This document shows, one piece after another, positions 24,122 through 36,200 of a stretch of 56,422 nt of DNA; the first letter of the stretch is position 1, and each line of letters starts with the position of its first letter. Location: the NCBI RefSeq assembly GCF_000485595.1, contig NW_014577329.1, forward strand, positions 17,434 to 73,855, written 5' to 3'. This stretch comes from Priapulus caudatus (lineage: Eukaryota; Priapulida; Priapulimorpha; Priapulimorphida; Priapulidae). The notes beneath the pieces were generated by a model. It saw nothing but the letters and a program-made list of their open reading frames with translations. It was not told the DNA's origin and ran no database searches. Position numbers and translations under genes: made by a program.

Positions 24122-24393
24122 GCTGAGAGGGTCTATGTCCCCCGGGGTACTGCCGGAACGTACCCTGGGTACGGTCCGGTATACCGGAACGTACCCTGGT
24201 ACTATCTAATATGCCGGACCGTACCTAGCCTACTCCACTAACGAGTCTAGGGAGTTGCCTATGCCTACGTCTACTCCCTAACCCTAACCCTAATCCTAAC
24301 CATATCAAATAGTGACCAGGGTATGTTCCGGTATACCGGACTGTACCCAGGGTACGTTCCGGCAGTTCCCTGGAGGACATAGACCCTATGAGC
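24122..24393. mobile_element. Telomere-repeat-bearing MULE-like MITE, copy 2
   Basis: A 272-bp copy of the family at 15707-15967: same GGGTCTATGTCCCC ends, inner GCCGGAACGTACCCTGG inverted repeats and a CCCTAA run near 24273-24299. Flanks ATTACTACT (24113-24121) and AGTACTACT (24394-24402) fit a 9-bp target duplication with one mismatch, though the target is itself repetitive. Confidence 0.85.
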
Positions 24394-24409
24394 AGTACTA
24401 CTAGTAATA

Positions 24410-25299
24410 TAGACCGAATAATTCTGTCCCAGATAACCTTTTTTATATTTTGAGGGTTATTGGGACAGAACGGGGTGCATTGAAATTTCGTGATATCCCA
24501 TGCAAAATGCGATCGCATGCAAAATTCATGCGCTGCTAATGCGGCACGTCCGCCGGTATCGGCGGGTAAAAAAGCCTACCGTTCCCTTCTACATGGCTTT
24601 ACCTTGCTACTGATGTGCGTGAATATTCACTTAAATCGTTATTCACTTCTTAAAAGATTGTTTTTCAGAAACCTCGCTTCATTCCACTTTAGTAAATCGC
24701 ATTCGCCATTTACAAACAATCAGACCAATCAGAGCGAGCCTTACAATAGCCTGGTTTTCTCTTGTATCTGTGGCGCTGTAGGAGGGCTAGAGAAAATTAT
24801 TTTAGTCACGTGGGTTCGTGCGTTCCACTCTGGTTTTGTTTCAAATCTAAATTTGTATTCCGAATAAATTTCTTCTAAGTAGTCCATTGTGATTTTCTTC
24901 TAAGTAGTCGACGTAGTACCCAAGTTAATAAAATATTTCCTCTAACCCTACAGCAGCGCCACAGATACAAGAGAAAACCAGGCTATTGTAAGGCTCGCTC
25001 TGATTGTTTGTGAATGGCGAATGAAATTTACTAAAGTGGAATGAAGCGGGGTTTCTGAAAAACAATCTTTTAAGAAGTGAATAACGATTGAAGTGAATAT
25101 TCACGCACACCATTTACAAGGTAAAGCCATGTAGAAGGGAACGGTAGACTTTTTTTACCCGCCGATACCGACGTACGGGCCGCATTAGCAGCGCATGCAT
25201 TTTGCATGCGATCTCACGAAATTTCAATGCACCCCGTTCTGTCCCAGTATAACGCATCCAAAATATAAAACGTTATCTGGGACAGAATTATTCGGTCTA
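24410..25299. mobile_element. 890-bp element with ~390-bp inverted arms and 9-bp target duplication
   Basis: The two arms, starting TAGACCGAATAATTCTGTCC, pair along nearly their whole length (about 24410-24800 with 24937-25299) around a spacer of ~140 bp. CTAGTAATA occurs exactly at 24401-24409 and 25300-25308. Long arms and a 9-bp duplication fit a MULE or foldback element. It abuts the telomere-repeat MITE, whose right target duplication it overlaps. The similar frames in both arms come from the inverted copy, not from two genes. Confidence 0.88.
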
Positions 25300-25844
25300 C
25301 TAGTAATAGTACTAGTACTAGTCTTACTCTTACTCTTACTCTTATAGCTCCAAGAAACGGTCTTGCTAGGGTTAGAAGACCGTTTCAAACATTGGCTGCA
25401 GCTAAACACGTAGTTGTCTTATTTGCCAAGTATCGCCAAAGAACACTTCACATGTGATATACCAAATGAATCAGTATACATCCACCTTCTTGTAACCAGC
25501 AGTGTGCTACGATGTGCTGGGTACTTACGGGGTTACAGCAACTTTTTGAGACTAATGCAACCAAATTTATGAATTTGCCACTATGTTAATTGTATCATTC
25601 CGACTGTGACTAAAATCCGCAATGGATCGAACAAGGGAAATTAAACGATCTGCGGTCCTCATGTAAACCACCCCTACATCCGAGAACATGTCATCTAAGG
25701 TTTTTACAAATGGCCCAGACATTTGTGAACATCGTTTCACTTGCTTTGGTGTATAATTGCCGTGAGAGCCATCGTGCAGCTATTGTACTATTTTTGTAGT
25801 ATTTTCTAGCGAATATTTTCCGTTTCGGGTTTTCCGTGTCTCTC

Positions 25845-25878
25845 TTCCGTTGAGCATGCGCAGTGTAAACATGGCGGG
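25845..25878. promoter_or_regulatory. Candidate housekeeping promoter motifs (ETS, NRF1-like, YY1-like)
   Basis: Within 34 bases lie TCTTCCGTT (ETS-like), GCATGCGCAG (half of the NRF1 palindrome) and AAACATGGCGGG (YY1-like). This grouping is typical of constitutive animal promoters and might mark the UFSP2 start, but no linked exon was identified, so the call is tentative. Confidence 0.3.
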
Positions 25879-26098
25879 TAAACAATTAATCGTGTAAAGC
25901 TGCTTGGAAAGTTGATATGCTGTGAGAATTAGCAGATTATACCATGAATTAAGAGATACATTCTAGTTTAGAAGCAGGACAACTGTGAGTTAACGTTCAT
26001 ATTTCAAACAAGGCAAGTCAAAGGTGGTAATAGAATAGTTTTATTTGAGATATACACAGTTATTCATCTAGATCTGCAGAGGTGATAGGTTTTTCGCA

Positions 26099-26516
<418 letters not shown>

Positions 26517-27138
26517 GGCCTAGGATTTTTGTATGGAAGGGTGTCAGGCTGTATAGACAATCGGTCGCACAGCCTGCATGGTCGGGCTATTAGTATTAGT
26601 AATACTAATAGTATTACTATTACTCTTAAAAAGGGGGGCTTATGTCAGGCTTGCGAGCCGACTCGACTGGAAGCAACTGGATTTCGAGCAACTGAAAGCG
26701 ATCGGCAGCAACTAGTTGCGTCCAGCTGCTCAGAACTAAAATACGCATCAGGCGTGAGTCTACTATGTAATTAAAGTTGTAAAGTATGATACCTTTGGCA
26801 CAGAATCATGTAACACAAATTTCATCATGGGGGCTGCCATTTTGAAACCGAACCCTTCCGAACGATGGCAGCGACATCAGCGGAGTTTTCCAAATCTGTC
26901 AATGTCTACATGCGCGACACGTCACAGAAGGTCACGTGACCGCTCAGGAACCGTCTCACACCTTTTGATGATTCGACTAAAATGACCGTAGACCACAATA
27001 TTATAATATATGCAACTAATTATCTGGTGACAATATGTCTTGTGTTTGTATGGAAATTAAATTTAATGTTAATTATTAGTTCCTATAATACTATTTAAGA
27101 TTTAAGTAGGACTATTTCGGATCGCGTAACTACTATCA

Positions 27139-27146
27139 TGACGTCA
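27139..27146. promoter_or_regulatory. CRE-like palindrome TGACGTCA upstream of SLC25A43
   Basis: A perfect TGACGTCA 149 bases before the SLC25A43 ATG, with a second half-site-like ATGACG at 27171. It parallels the CRE before UBE2A. Binding by CREB/ATF factors is inferred. Confidence 0.4.
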
Positions 27147-27294
27147 TAAACGATGGTTATCCGTCAATGCATGACGTTTTCCCCTTAGTTCGACCTCTTT
27201 CACCAATTGTGAGGAAAGTGTGGAACGTTCTTCGCGTGTCTCCAGATTGAAGCCAGCTTTTCTGCGCTATTTCCCTACGTAACCAAGATTAAAC

Positions 27295-30200
27295 ATGGGA
27301 AAGGCCAAGAAGGATGACCGCATGACATTTGGTCAAAATTTCATTTCTGGCGGTATTGCTGGAGTCACAAGTAGAACGATCACTTCCCCACTCGACGTTG
27401 TCAAGATTCTGTCCCAAGTTGGCACCAAGGACACCAGAGCCGGCTTCCTGAAAACCTTTTCAAATGTCTACACAAATGAAGGAGTCAGGGCTTTCTGGAA
27501 GGGTAATGGTATCGCTTGCATTCGTCTTTTCCCCTACTCCGCTATCCAGTTTGCAGCTTTCAACCAGTTCAAGCTATGGATGGTGGATGAGCATGGCCGC
27601 CTCGGCGCTCTATCTGCCATGGCCGCCGGTTCAGGAGGTGGAATCGTTGCTACCGTTACCACGTACCCAACTGACATGGTGAAAACCAGGTTGACAGCTC
27701 AGCATTCCGACCCCACAAAGAAGAAGTACAAGGGTATCATTGACGCCTTCAGACTGATCGCAAAGGAGGAGGGAATCTTGGCTTTCTACAAGGGAATGTC
27801 CACCTCTATCATTGGTAAGTTTGTAAATGCGTAAGTAATAAAATTATGATAAAATATTGTAATCTATGTGAGTAATGATGAGTCATGTTAGTGAGCAGTT
27901 GAAGTAATAATTCTATGTAATTGCTTCTCAAGGTGTGATACCCTTCGCTGGAGGTACGTTCATGGCGTACGAAGTCTTGGACAAGGCCTGGGGCAAGCCC
28001 AAGACTGAGATGTCTCCCGTTGAGAACTTCATTAACGGCTGTTTGGCAGCTTCTTTCGCACAGACGTTCTCCTTCCCATTCGACACCATCAGAAAGAAGT
28101 TGCAGGTGTGTTATCTATTCATGATAATTATTATGTAACCTTGGTGGTTATGCTTCTATGAGTGCATAAGAAGGTTTGTGTAGCTTATACACAAATTTTC
28201 CTTAATTTAACCTTGAATGGACGATGTCATCATTAATGATTGTAAAATGCCATCAGTTAAACTGAAATGGAAGTCTGATAAATTGTTACCATTGGTTAAT
28301 AATTAACAATTTGATATGTTAACAATGTGTTACTCCCTTTTAGAATAGTCATTGAAGGCATGTAAGGTAATTGACACTGTGATGGGTAATGTTGCATGTT
28401 GGCTCATTTACCATTAGCCAAGGTTATTTGTCTATCTAGCTAAACAGCTCATAATTCATGTAAATATTTTACCATGATATAGTTGGATTAAATGTTTAAA
28501 GACATATACTAACTTTGGACTGGGAGAGCCATTGACTGTCTGTAACCATAGCTATTGTGTAACTTTGGACTGGGAGAGCCATTGACTGTCTGTAACCATA
28601 GCTATTGTGTGTATCAAGGTTGCTTAGGCCATCCTTAAAAAATTATATGTTTGCTGTCCTCCGACCGACCCACGAAAATAGCCGCGACCCAAAAGTTTTT
28701 TTTTGACATTTTGGGTTTCATTTTTTTTTTAGCTCATCTGACGTAGTCAGATGCAGCTTGTAGAATCGCATGAGCGTCCGTCCGTCCGTGCGTCAACAGT
28801 TGGGCACAAATCTTAACCGCTCGATGTACGGTCACGATATTCGGGACGTCGGGGGGGGATCGTGAAAAGGACTCGGGATGACCAATTTGGGGGTCAAGGG
28901 TTAAAGGTCAAGATGTGTAAACGGAGGGGGAATATTTCCCCCTTAACTTAAGGTATAGGAGGAAATACGGAATTGCGGCACAAATCTGAACGGCTCGACC
29001 TATGCTCTTAATATTCCTTCGGTGTATAGTGTGATGGGCAGGAAACCCATCACCAGTGCGAAATTGGAGGTCACAGGTCAAAGGGCAGTGGGGAAAAGGT
29101 CGGATATCAGACATTTTCTGAGGACATGGTCTGACGGAGCGATTGGAAAACTTTTTTGTTTCAGCGGTGACCTACCATTTTTATGGCTTTATTGAAAGGA
29201 CCATGAAATGTGCTTTCAAAGTGTCTGATAACCTTTTGACCCTCAAGAGGAGGGTTAAACATGGATTTGTTGACTGTTAACAAAGGACTGAACTGTGTTT
29301 GATGGTAGTACCGGTACTTGTGTGATCGTGGAAGATTAAATTTCACAGTGAAATTCTGCATGCAAAACTTACTTGAACAACGTTTACGCGCCTTAAATCA
29401 TATATGAACTTCATTCTCTATATGAGATTCTGTACGTTGGAATAACAATTGTCAATAGCACTTACGCAAACGTCTGTTTTGATTAAGGCAACTATAAAAT
29501 AGGCTGATAGCATGGTTGATAGTATCACAGCATGGGTAAACGTAGACTGGTACTCGCTCCACCATCGAGTAACTAAGCGAGAGGGTGGGACGTTACCAGT
29601 CTACGTAATACGATGCAGTATGCACGCCATCTATGGAACAGAGTGAGAAGAATTTCCTGGCAGATAGGTCAAATGTATATTGCGCTCAAAAGTGCAGAAA
29701 GAATTACTTTCTTAACTTCAGTTTAATCAATCTTGAGATAAGTAATTGCAGAATTGAATCGTCAAACCTACCAATGAAAATTTGCCAGTTTTGTTACTGT
29801 CCTTGGCAATGGCTCTCCGTCGACGTTACAATAGTGTGCAATGTCGGGATATGGTGGAGCATGCTGCTTGTGGACGCTGCAGAGCCGATGGTTGACTGTC
29901 AGTCGAGATGTGTTGATCCTCCCGACATTGAAGAAATCTGTACGTTATACGTGCGTTTGCCTACCTCTGCCCGCCATCTTCGTCGAAAGTTTGGACGCCG
30001 CGCGGCGAAATCGGAATGTACATTTCAATCGATGACGTAACTGATACAGTAGCGCGCGCGTGGTGTTATTTGTTTATAAGCAATTTAGTCTGACTGACTC
30101 TCTCCCTCTCTCTCCGCTCGCTCGCTCTCTCTCTTTCTCTCTCGCTCTCTCTCTCTGCAATAAAAAAATTGTTTGCTGAAATGATGTGTACGCAACTGCG

Positions 30201-33200
30201 TATCTGCATATCTGCGCCTAACAAAGGTGTCACTACGCACGACTGAAATTTACGTTTATAATCGTAGCAACAGACCTCAGATGAGCCCAGTCGCTCTGCG
30301 GCACTTGTTTTTTTTACATTCCTCATAGTTAAGACTGAAACACAAAGCATGTGTGGCAAACATGAGGACAGACTTAAAATAAACTATTATGCCTCACACA
30401 CACAAAAAATACCTACCTACCTACCCACTAAAAAATCATGGGTCGCGGGGACAGCAAACATGGAATTTTTAAGGATGGCCTTAGGTCAGAAATTTGGTAA
30501 TGGGAATATATATTTTTGTAATTTTGGCCAAGTCAGCTAAAATTTGCAGTGGTTAGTATATGTGATTGCTGTGCACTTTTCTAGGCTCAGAGCAAGGCGA
30601 TCGCGGGAGGTGGAGGCGTTGATATCGAGTTCAACGGTATGGTTGATGCCTTCGTCCAGACTGTGAAGAAGAACGGAATTTTTGGACTGTGGCGTGGAAC
30701 CACCGCAACCTGGCTAAGGTAAATAGTTGAAACCATGTAAAGTGAGACCTGCTGCCATATTCAGTAGTGGTGTTCCGATTAATCGAGTTCGTCGATCATT
30801 ACTCGTTTGGGCTGCCGAGTTGATTAATCGAGTAGAAAATCGGACGACCGAGTACAACTCGAACTTTTTTTTTGATTGAATTTGATGAGCAGTTATGTTG
30901 CAATGCCTTTTAGAGTGTTACCCGTCCGTAACCCTAACAGTATCCTTAATTTACTTACCATTAAATACTAGCTACACATACATAATGTTCAATATTCCTT
31001 CGCAATACGCCGGTTGTGTCGACGATGACGCGTCGTCGCCGCAATCTAAAATGATCGATGATTAATCGATCATCGTCGTTTTGTAAAACCGATGATTTAT
31101 CGATCATCGTCGTTTTGTAAAACCGATGATCAATCATGAAATTTGGACCGATCTCCAACACTAATATTCAGTCATGTTCCCAGAGTATTTGTTATGAATT
31201 AAAGTAGGAATTCAATATTTGGAGTTTTACTACGGATTAGCTCAAAATGGTCTATTTGACCTCATTCAAAGGTCAACCACTATCGAAATTTTGGGAAGCG
31301 TTGCACGGTGCGATTCATAACTTTCTGTGTTTTAATGTGGCCCACAATTTTCTTTCAATATAGTGTCTTACTATAGTATTGTATTAATATTATTTTTCAT
31401 ATTTGTGTAAAGCCAGGATTTCAAAATTAATTTTCGACAGTCTGGTTTTCCCCACTTTTACGATACTTTATCGTTATTGCCCGAGTAACAGCAACTGTCT
31501 AGACTAGAGTAACGCTAACATGTCATATTCAGCTTTATTCACCAAAACATACACGATTCGAATTTGATTTCTGCATATTCAGGTTGCACCATATGCCGGG
31601 TTCATGTTCATGGGCTTCGAAGCCAGCAAGAGAGTGCCTGTACAGGCAACGGATACACAACAAGCCCGATCTGGGACAACCCCAAGCCCGGTGTGGACCA
31701 GAGTTTCACACCCACCGAGCTGGCCGCATGGTACAAAAAGGAGAAGGAGCTCGGCCACGACCATGACCATTAGAGAGTTCGCGATGTTAGGCAATGCACT
31801 AGGTCGCTTGGTTCCAATTTGTTGTGTTAGTATGGTCGAACTCATATGTCAGTTGTGTCGCCCATTCGCATAAGCTCATCATGCAAAATGTCTAGTTATA
31901 AACTTTTGAAAACGTCTTTTGTCTGTAACTGCAGTGCCTGAAACAAAAATGGCTACTTCTCTGTAATACAAATTAATAGTATGCGCAGAGGTTTGCATAT
32001 GTGGATAGTATTTTCTTTTCAAATATTGCAATCCCCTCTCCGGACTCTGATGGTAGACCGAGAGCGACAGAAACGAAACCCACGTGTCTCGGTGATATGT
32101 CTGTGTTAACTAGGAGTGTGCTTCTAAAGTAGCAGCTCTTAAGATCCATTCCGGAAATGGCTTTTAACAAAGTTGTCAGGTACTTGTAAAAAGTTATACT
32201 GTATTGTTAATAAATGAAAGAGCTCTGTAACATAATGATACAAGTAAGTTTGTTTTCCTCCGCACGTGGAATGCATGTGGAATGCCAAGTACATTTAGTG
32301 ACATGTATAAAGAAGCCAAAAAGTGCATATTCCAAAATTTGATTTGCAGAATTAAATTGCAAGTCTATATTGACATAATAGCAACTTGTACGCAAACCAT
32401 TTCTTATGGGCTCTACATTTGTAGAAGTACAAACTTGGAAGGATAGCAGAATTTGTTCAGGGCAAGGGTAATTTTAGCCTAACACCTCCCCCCCTTGGTG
32501 CCTTGAGCTTGCATGATTGCCTCTCCCCCCCCCCCCCCTATAATTCACTTCGGTTCTGCCACTGCAAGTCGTACGTAAAAATGGACAAGATTTTAAAATA
32601 ACTGGACCACTCTCAAGCAGGATTGTTATAAGTTTAACAGGTTCTGTTATTTTTGACATAAAAGCAACGCACGGTCATAACCAAACAAGCTGTTGGAAAC
32701 CAAGTTTGAAGTTTTGCTTTAGTCAACTGGTGAACAAAATGAAAATGTCAATGACACTGTAGCTCGCCACAAAAAAGGACACAAATGAGTGAGTAAGAAG
32801 AAGTCAGTTTTAATTGAGCAACCATCGACGTACATTATAGAAACGATTGCCATCTGTATATCGCAATAAGAATTTATAAACCAAAATGAATCCAATTTGT
32901 GACCGTAGATGGCGCTATAGCCGCTTTGTAGCGATAGCGTTTGAAATAATAGGTTATGCTGCGTTCCGACATGTTTTGTAAAACTTTACTCTAATATAGA
33001 CGTTTTATGGAGAGGAAATACCAATTTTGCATTAAAGATATTGTCAATGAAATCTTGTAAAACGAACCAGACGAGTGTGACACCACAGGACTTTTGTGTC
33101 TATATAATATGCTATATAATTGCCAAACCCTACCTAATTTGCATAAAAAAATTTTAAATATCAAAACCCCTAGCCCTTATTCATTCACATACAAAAATGA

Positions 33201-36200
33201 GCAAAATCCGTTGAACCTTAACTGACTAATGGCAATTCCCATTTTTGCCAAAAAATTGCCGTGGCTCGAAAGTACGTCGACTGGCGTGCTTCAAAATAGG
33301 ACGTTTAATATGGGAGCATAGCAGTAACAACTATACCCAATTTCAAACATGTGGGTCAAACGGTTCGTGAGTTATCGTTGACCGTAGCGAAATGTTAACG
33401 AACGTACGACGGACGACGACCCATGGCAATAGCTCAGCTTGACGATGTCAAGGTGAGCTAAAAATGAGCATGACGTGCTGTTTTAATTTGATCAGTAAGT
33501 GTTGCCCTCAACATTTTAAAAGAGAAAGCAGTCCTATCCTCGTGTAATTAAAAACAAGTGTTGGATGAAATGTCGATGATTTAACGTATCTACCGCTCAT
33601 TAAATCGCTTCAAAAGCAGGTCACTACTATACCTATATTAGAAAGCAGACGCCACATTGCATAGATTGCGCCCATCAACCTCTAGACGGTCGTTCAAAGA
33701 CCTCTCCAGTCAGGAATAGTTCAGATATAGATTCGAGCTGCAGTGCTGTGCTGTTATCACGTATACTTGCCGGGAAGAGGGACTGCCGCGCGATGAAAGG
33801 TCCACGAGTTTCCCCCATAAATACAGTGCATACGTCCACCATGCTAGCAGTAAGTTGATAGAACATGGACTTTGTTACATGGATTTTTTTTTTCTCTATT
33901 ATCTACTATATATATATAATATCAGGAGTAGATAATAGGTACCTACTATCTTTACCCTATTATCTACTCCTGACAATATATATTGATCAGCAGACATAAA
34001 CAGAAAACACATTGACTTGACCAATATTGTACAAAAATTATTAAATTGCTGTATGTCATTGCTTTCGTTTTAGCAGGGCAAGCATAGTAGCATACATGTT
34101 CTGCTATTTCTTGGAAGTTTATGTAAAATGCATAATGCATGTAATACATGCCCTACAAAACAAAGCATCAAGCGTTTCTGGATTGGCTTATGAACATTGT
34201 GCATGCTATGTGGCAGTACGCGAACGCGAATCAAGAATTGAAAAGCATAAAAACTATAAAATAACATATAATTGGCATCACATGACTTTCAAACATTTAT
34301 ATACTATCAATAGCTAATAATAGAGCTCTTTATTAGCTCTTGATACTATGTTACATAATAAATTACCACAATGTATAAACATTTACTTAATAATGTAAAC
34401 GTGCGTGTGTGCTATATTACAATATACACTATGAACACATACATATGTTCACGATAATATAATATACTTATCATACAATTTCGTCAAAATTATGAAATTT
34501 TAAAACTAGGACAACTCCATTTGGTACCGTAACTGTTTCGCCTAGTTTTGCAACAAAGAGTAGCATGCGATTTATTGTATGCCTGTTTGTGATTTTCCCC
34601 TGGATCTTTATCAAGAAAGTACAGTTCCCCCGCACGAACATCGCTCCATATCCCTGAACATGTCTTTGTTCAAATCCGATCCACTCGTGTATCGTGGATG
34701 TGTACATCGCATATATTACCCCATCACAGCAATCTCACGTAAGCGGGGCTGATCGCTGGTCGCCACCCGGGGAAATTCGACGGTCTGTGGGTACTGGCTG
34801 AACACTGCTGATTTTTACCCAAGTGTGATTTTTAAGCAGTCTGCTGTCACTGTACGGATCACCAATGCGGAACTACGTCTCTCCGACATAGTCGTATCGC
34901 AGACGAATTGGTGGGACAGGTAGGTGGCCTGGGGATACCTGCAAGGTCGCACAGTGTTGGGAAGATGCGACCAGCTCCACCAAAACATTGCTTTGCCTGC
35001 CTCCTTACGCAACCACCTGGCAGTTACTCGATCACTTCACTGGCGCATTCAGATTCTCTTTCGGCACCTGACGTCATGCTGTGAGGAGGCAAACAGCGGG
35101 TTGATGTAAGGAAACAGGCTACGTTCTAGCAGGAGTTTCGTCTTTCACCGATTGCAAGGATTGCGAGCAAAGCGTGACCAAGCAATAATTGGATCGTACA
35201 CGATTAGCGGAACGTTGGTAGCCACCTCAAGTTGCTGTACTTGACGCACTCCTGATGCTCACCTAATGCCCAGCCGTGGTCTCCTGCAAGTTCAAACGTA
35301 CAACGCAAAAGATTTACGTCAAAGCAAATAACTTTTTCTAACTATGAATTTGCAGTCGTACTTTTTGTTGTAAACAAGTGCCAGAGCGACAGCGCTCACC
35401 TGACGGCAGGTGTTCTGATGCTAAACTCGCTGGCAAACGAATGAAGAGCACCGTCCCATCCCGCGTTCGCGCTCAGAGAATATATCAGATGAGCGGGATA
35501 CTAGAGAAGCGTTGCCGAAAGGAAGGTGTTTATCCGAAGTGCTGCGCGATCTTGGCCGCAGTTCCGCGGCAAGGCGCACGCAACCGCGGAAATTTCCTAA
35601 CGACAGTATGCAGCCGCTGGCAGACTATGGATCCGTGCGCCGAATGCATAGGCCGCGCACGAATCCATAGCTGCCAGCGAACAGTCCGCAATTTAGTGGG
35701 GGACACAGAGGGCAGACATTTGGAACGTGAACAGTGTTCACTTGTATTAAAAAACTGTAACCGAGTAATGTTGTTCGTAACCGAGCCTGTGTCACGCGAA
35801 GTCACAGAAAGACTGTAAGAATTCTGACATTCGCGAACCTTGCCAGTAATGGAAATGGCTGTCAGAATCAGAAGAAACACCTACCGGCGCTCTTCGTGAC
35901 CTCATTTGTTGCGCCAATGCTGGAACGTTTTTGCAAACGTTGCAATGGCGAGGCTCGTACAGGAGTTGCAAAGCAGTGCGCGCGTGCCCGCCGCCTATAG
36001 CCCATAGACTGGCACTCGCTCACCGACCTCTCGATCTCCCNNNNNNNNNNNNNNNNNNNNNNNNNACCAACATTTGATTAAAGTTCTAGACAATTATTTT
36101 TACTCGCCAACATGGGCGAGTCAGCTAGCTGTGCCTGTCACAGGCCGACACGATAACACGCCAAGCATGCACTGCGGTGTAAATTTGCACTGTGATTGTC

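Larger units (their letters stand above)
29354..36040. repeat. Segmental duplicate, upstream copy (damaged)
   Basis: Starts at TTCTGCATGCAAAACTTACT and runs into the N gap. It holds SLC25A43 exons 3-4, the intergenic DNA and the last IDS exon, collinear with 36299-43110. Differences are scattered single-base insertions and losses, many in homopolymers, hitting exons and non-coding DNA alike. This looks like an unpolished or second-haplotype contig end more than an evolved duplicate. Confidence 0.9.

Noticed and set aside
24490-25113. Two similar proteins encoded on opposite strands
   Set aside because: The similarity is the inverted-repeat arms of the element at 24410-25299, not a gene pair.
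25691-25885. Minus-strand frame as the missing first exon of UFSP2
   Set aside because: Its position and nearby promoter-like motifs fit, but no phase-0 donor of good quality and no similarity to known UFSP2 N-termini.
29633-30040. 135-codon frame with a near twin at 36569-37036
   Set aside because: It lies in SLC25A43 intron 2, differs between copies by frameshifts and shows no family features; its repetition comes from the duplicated segment.
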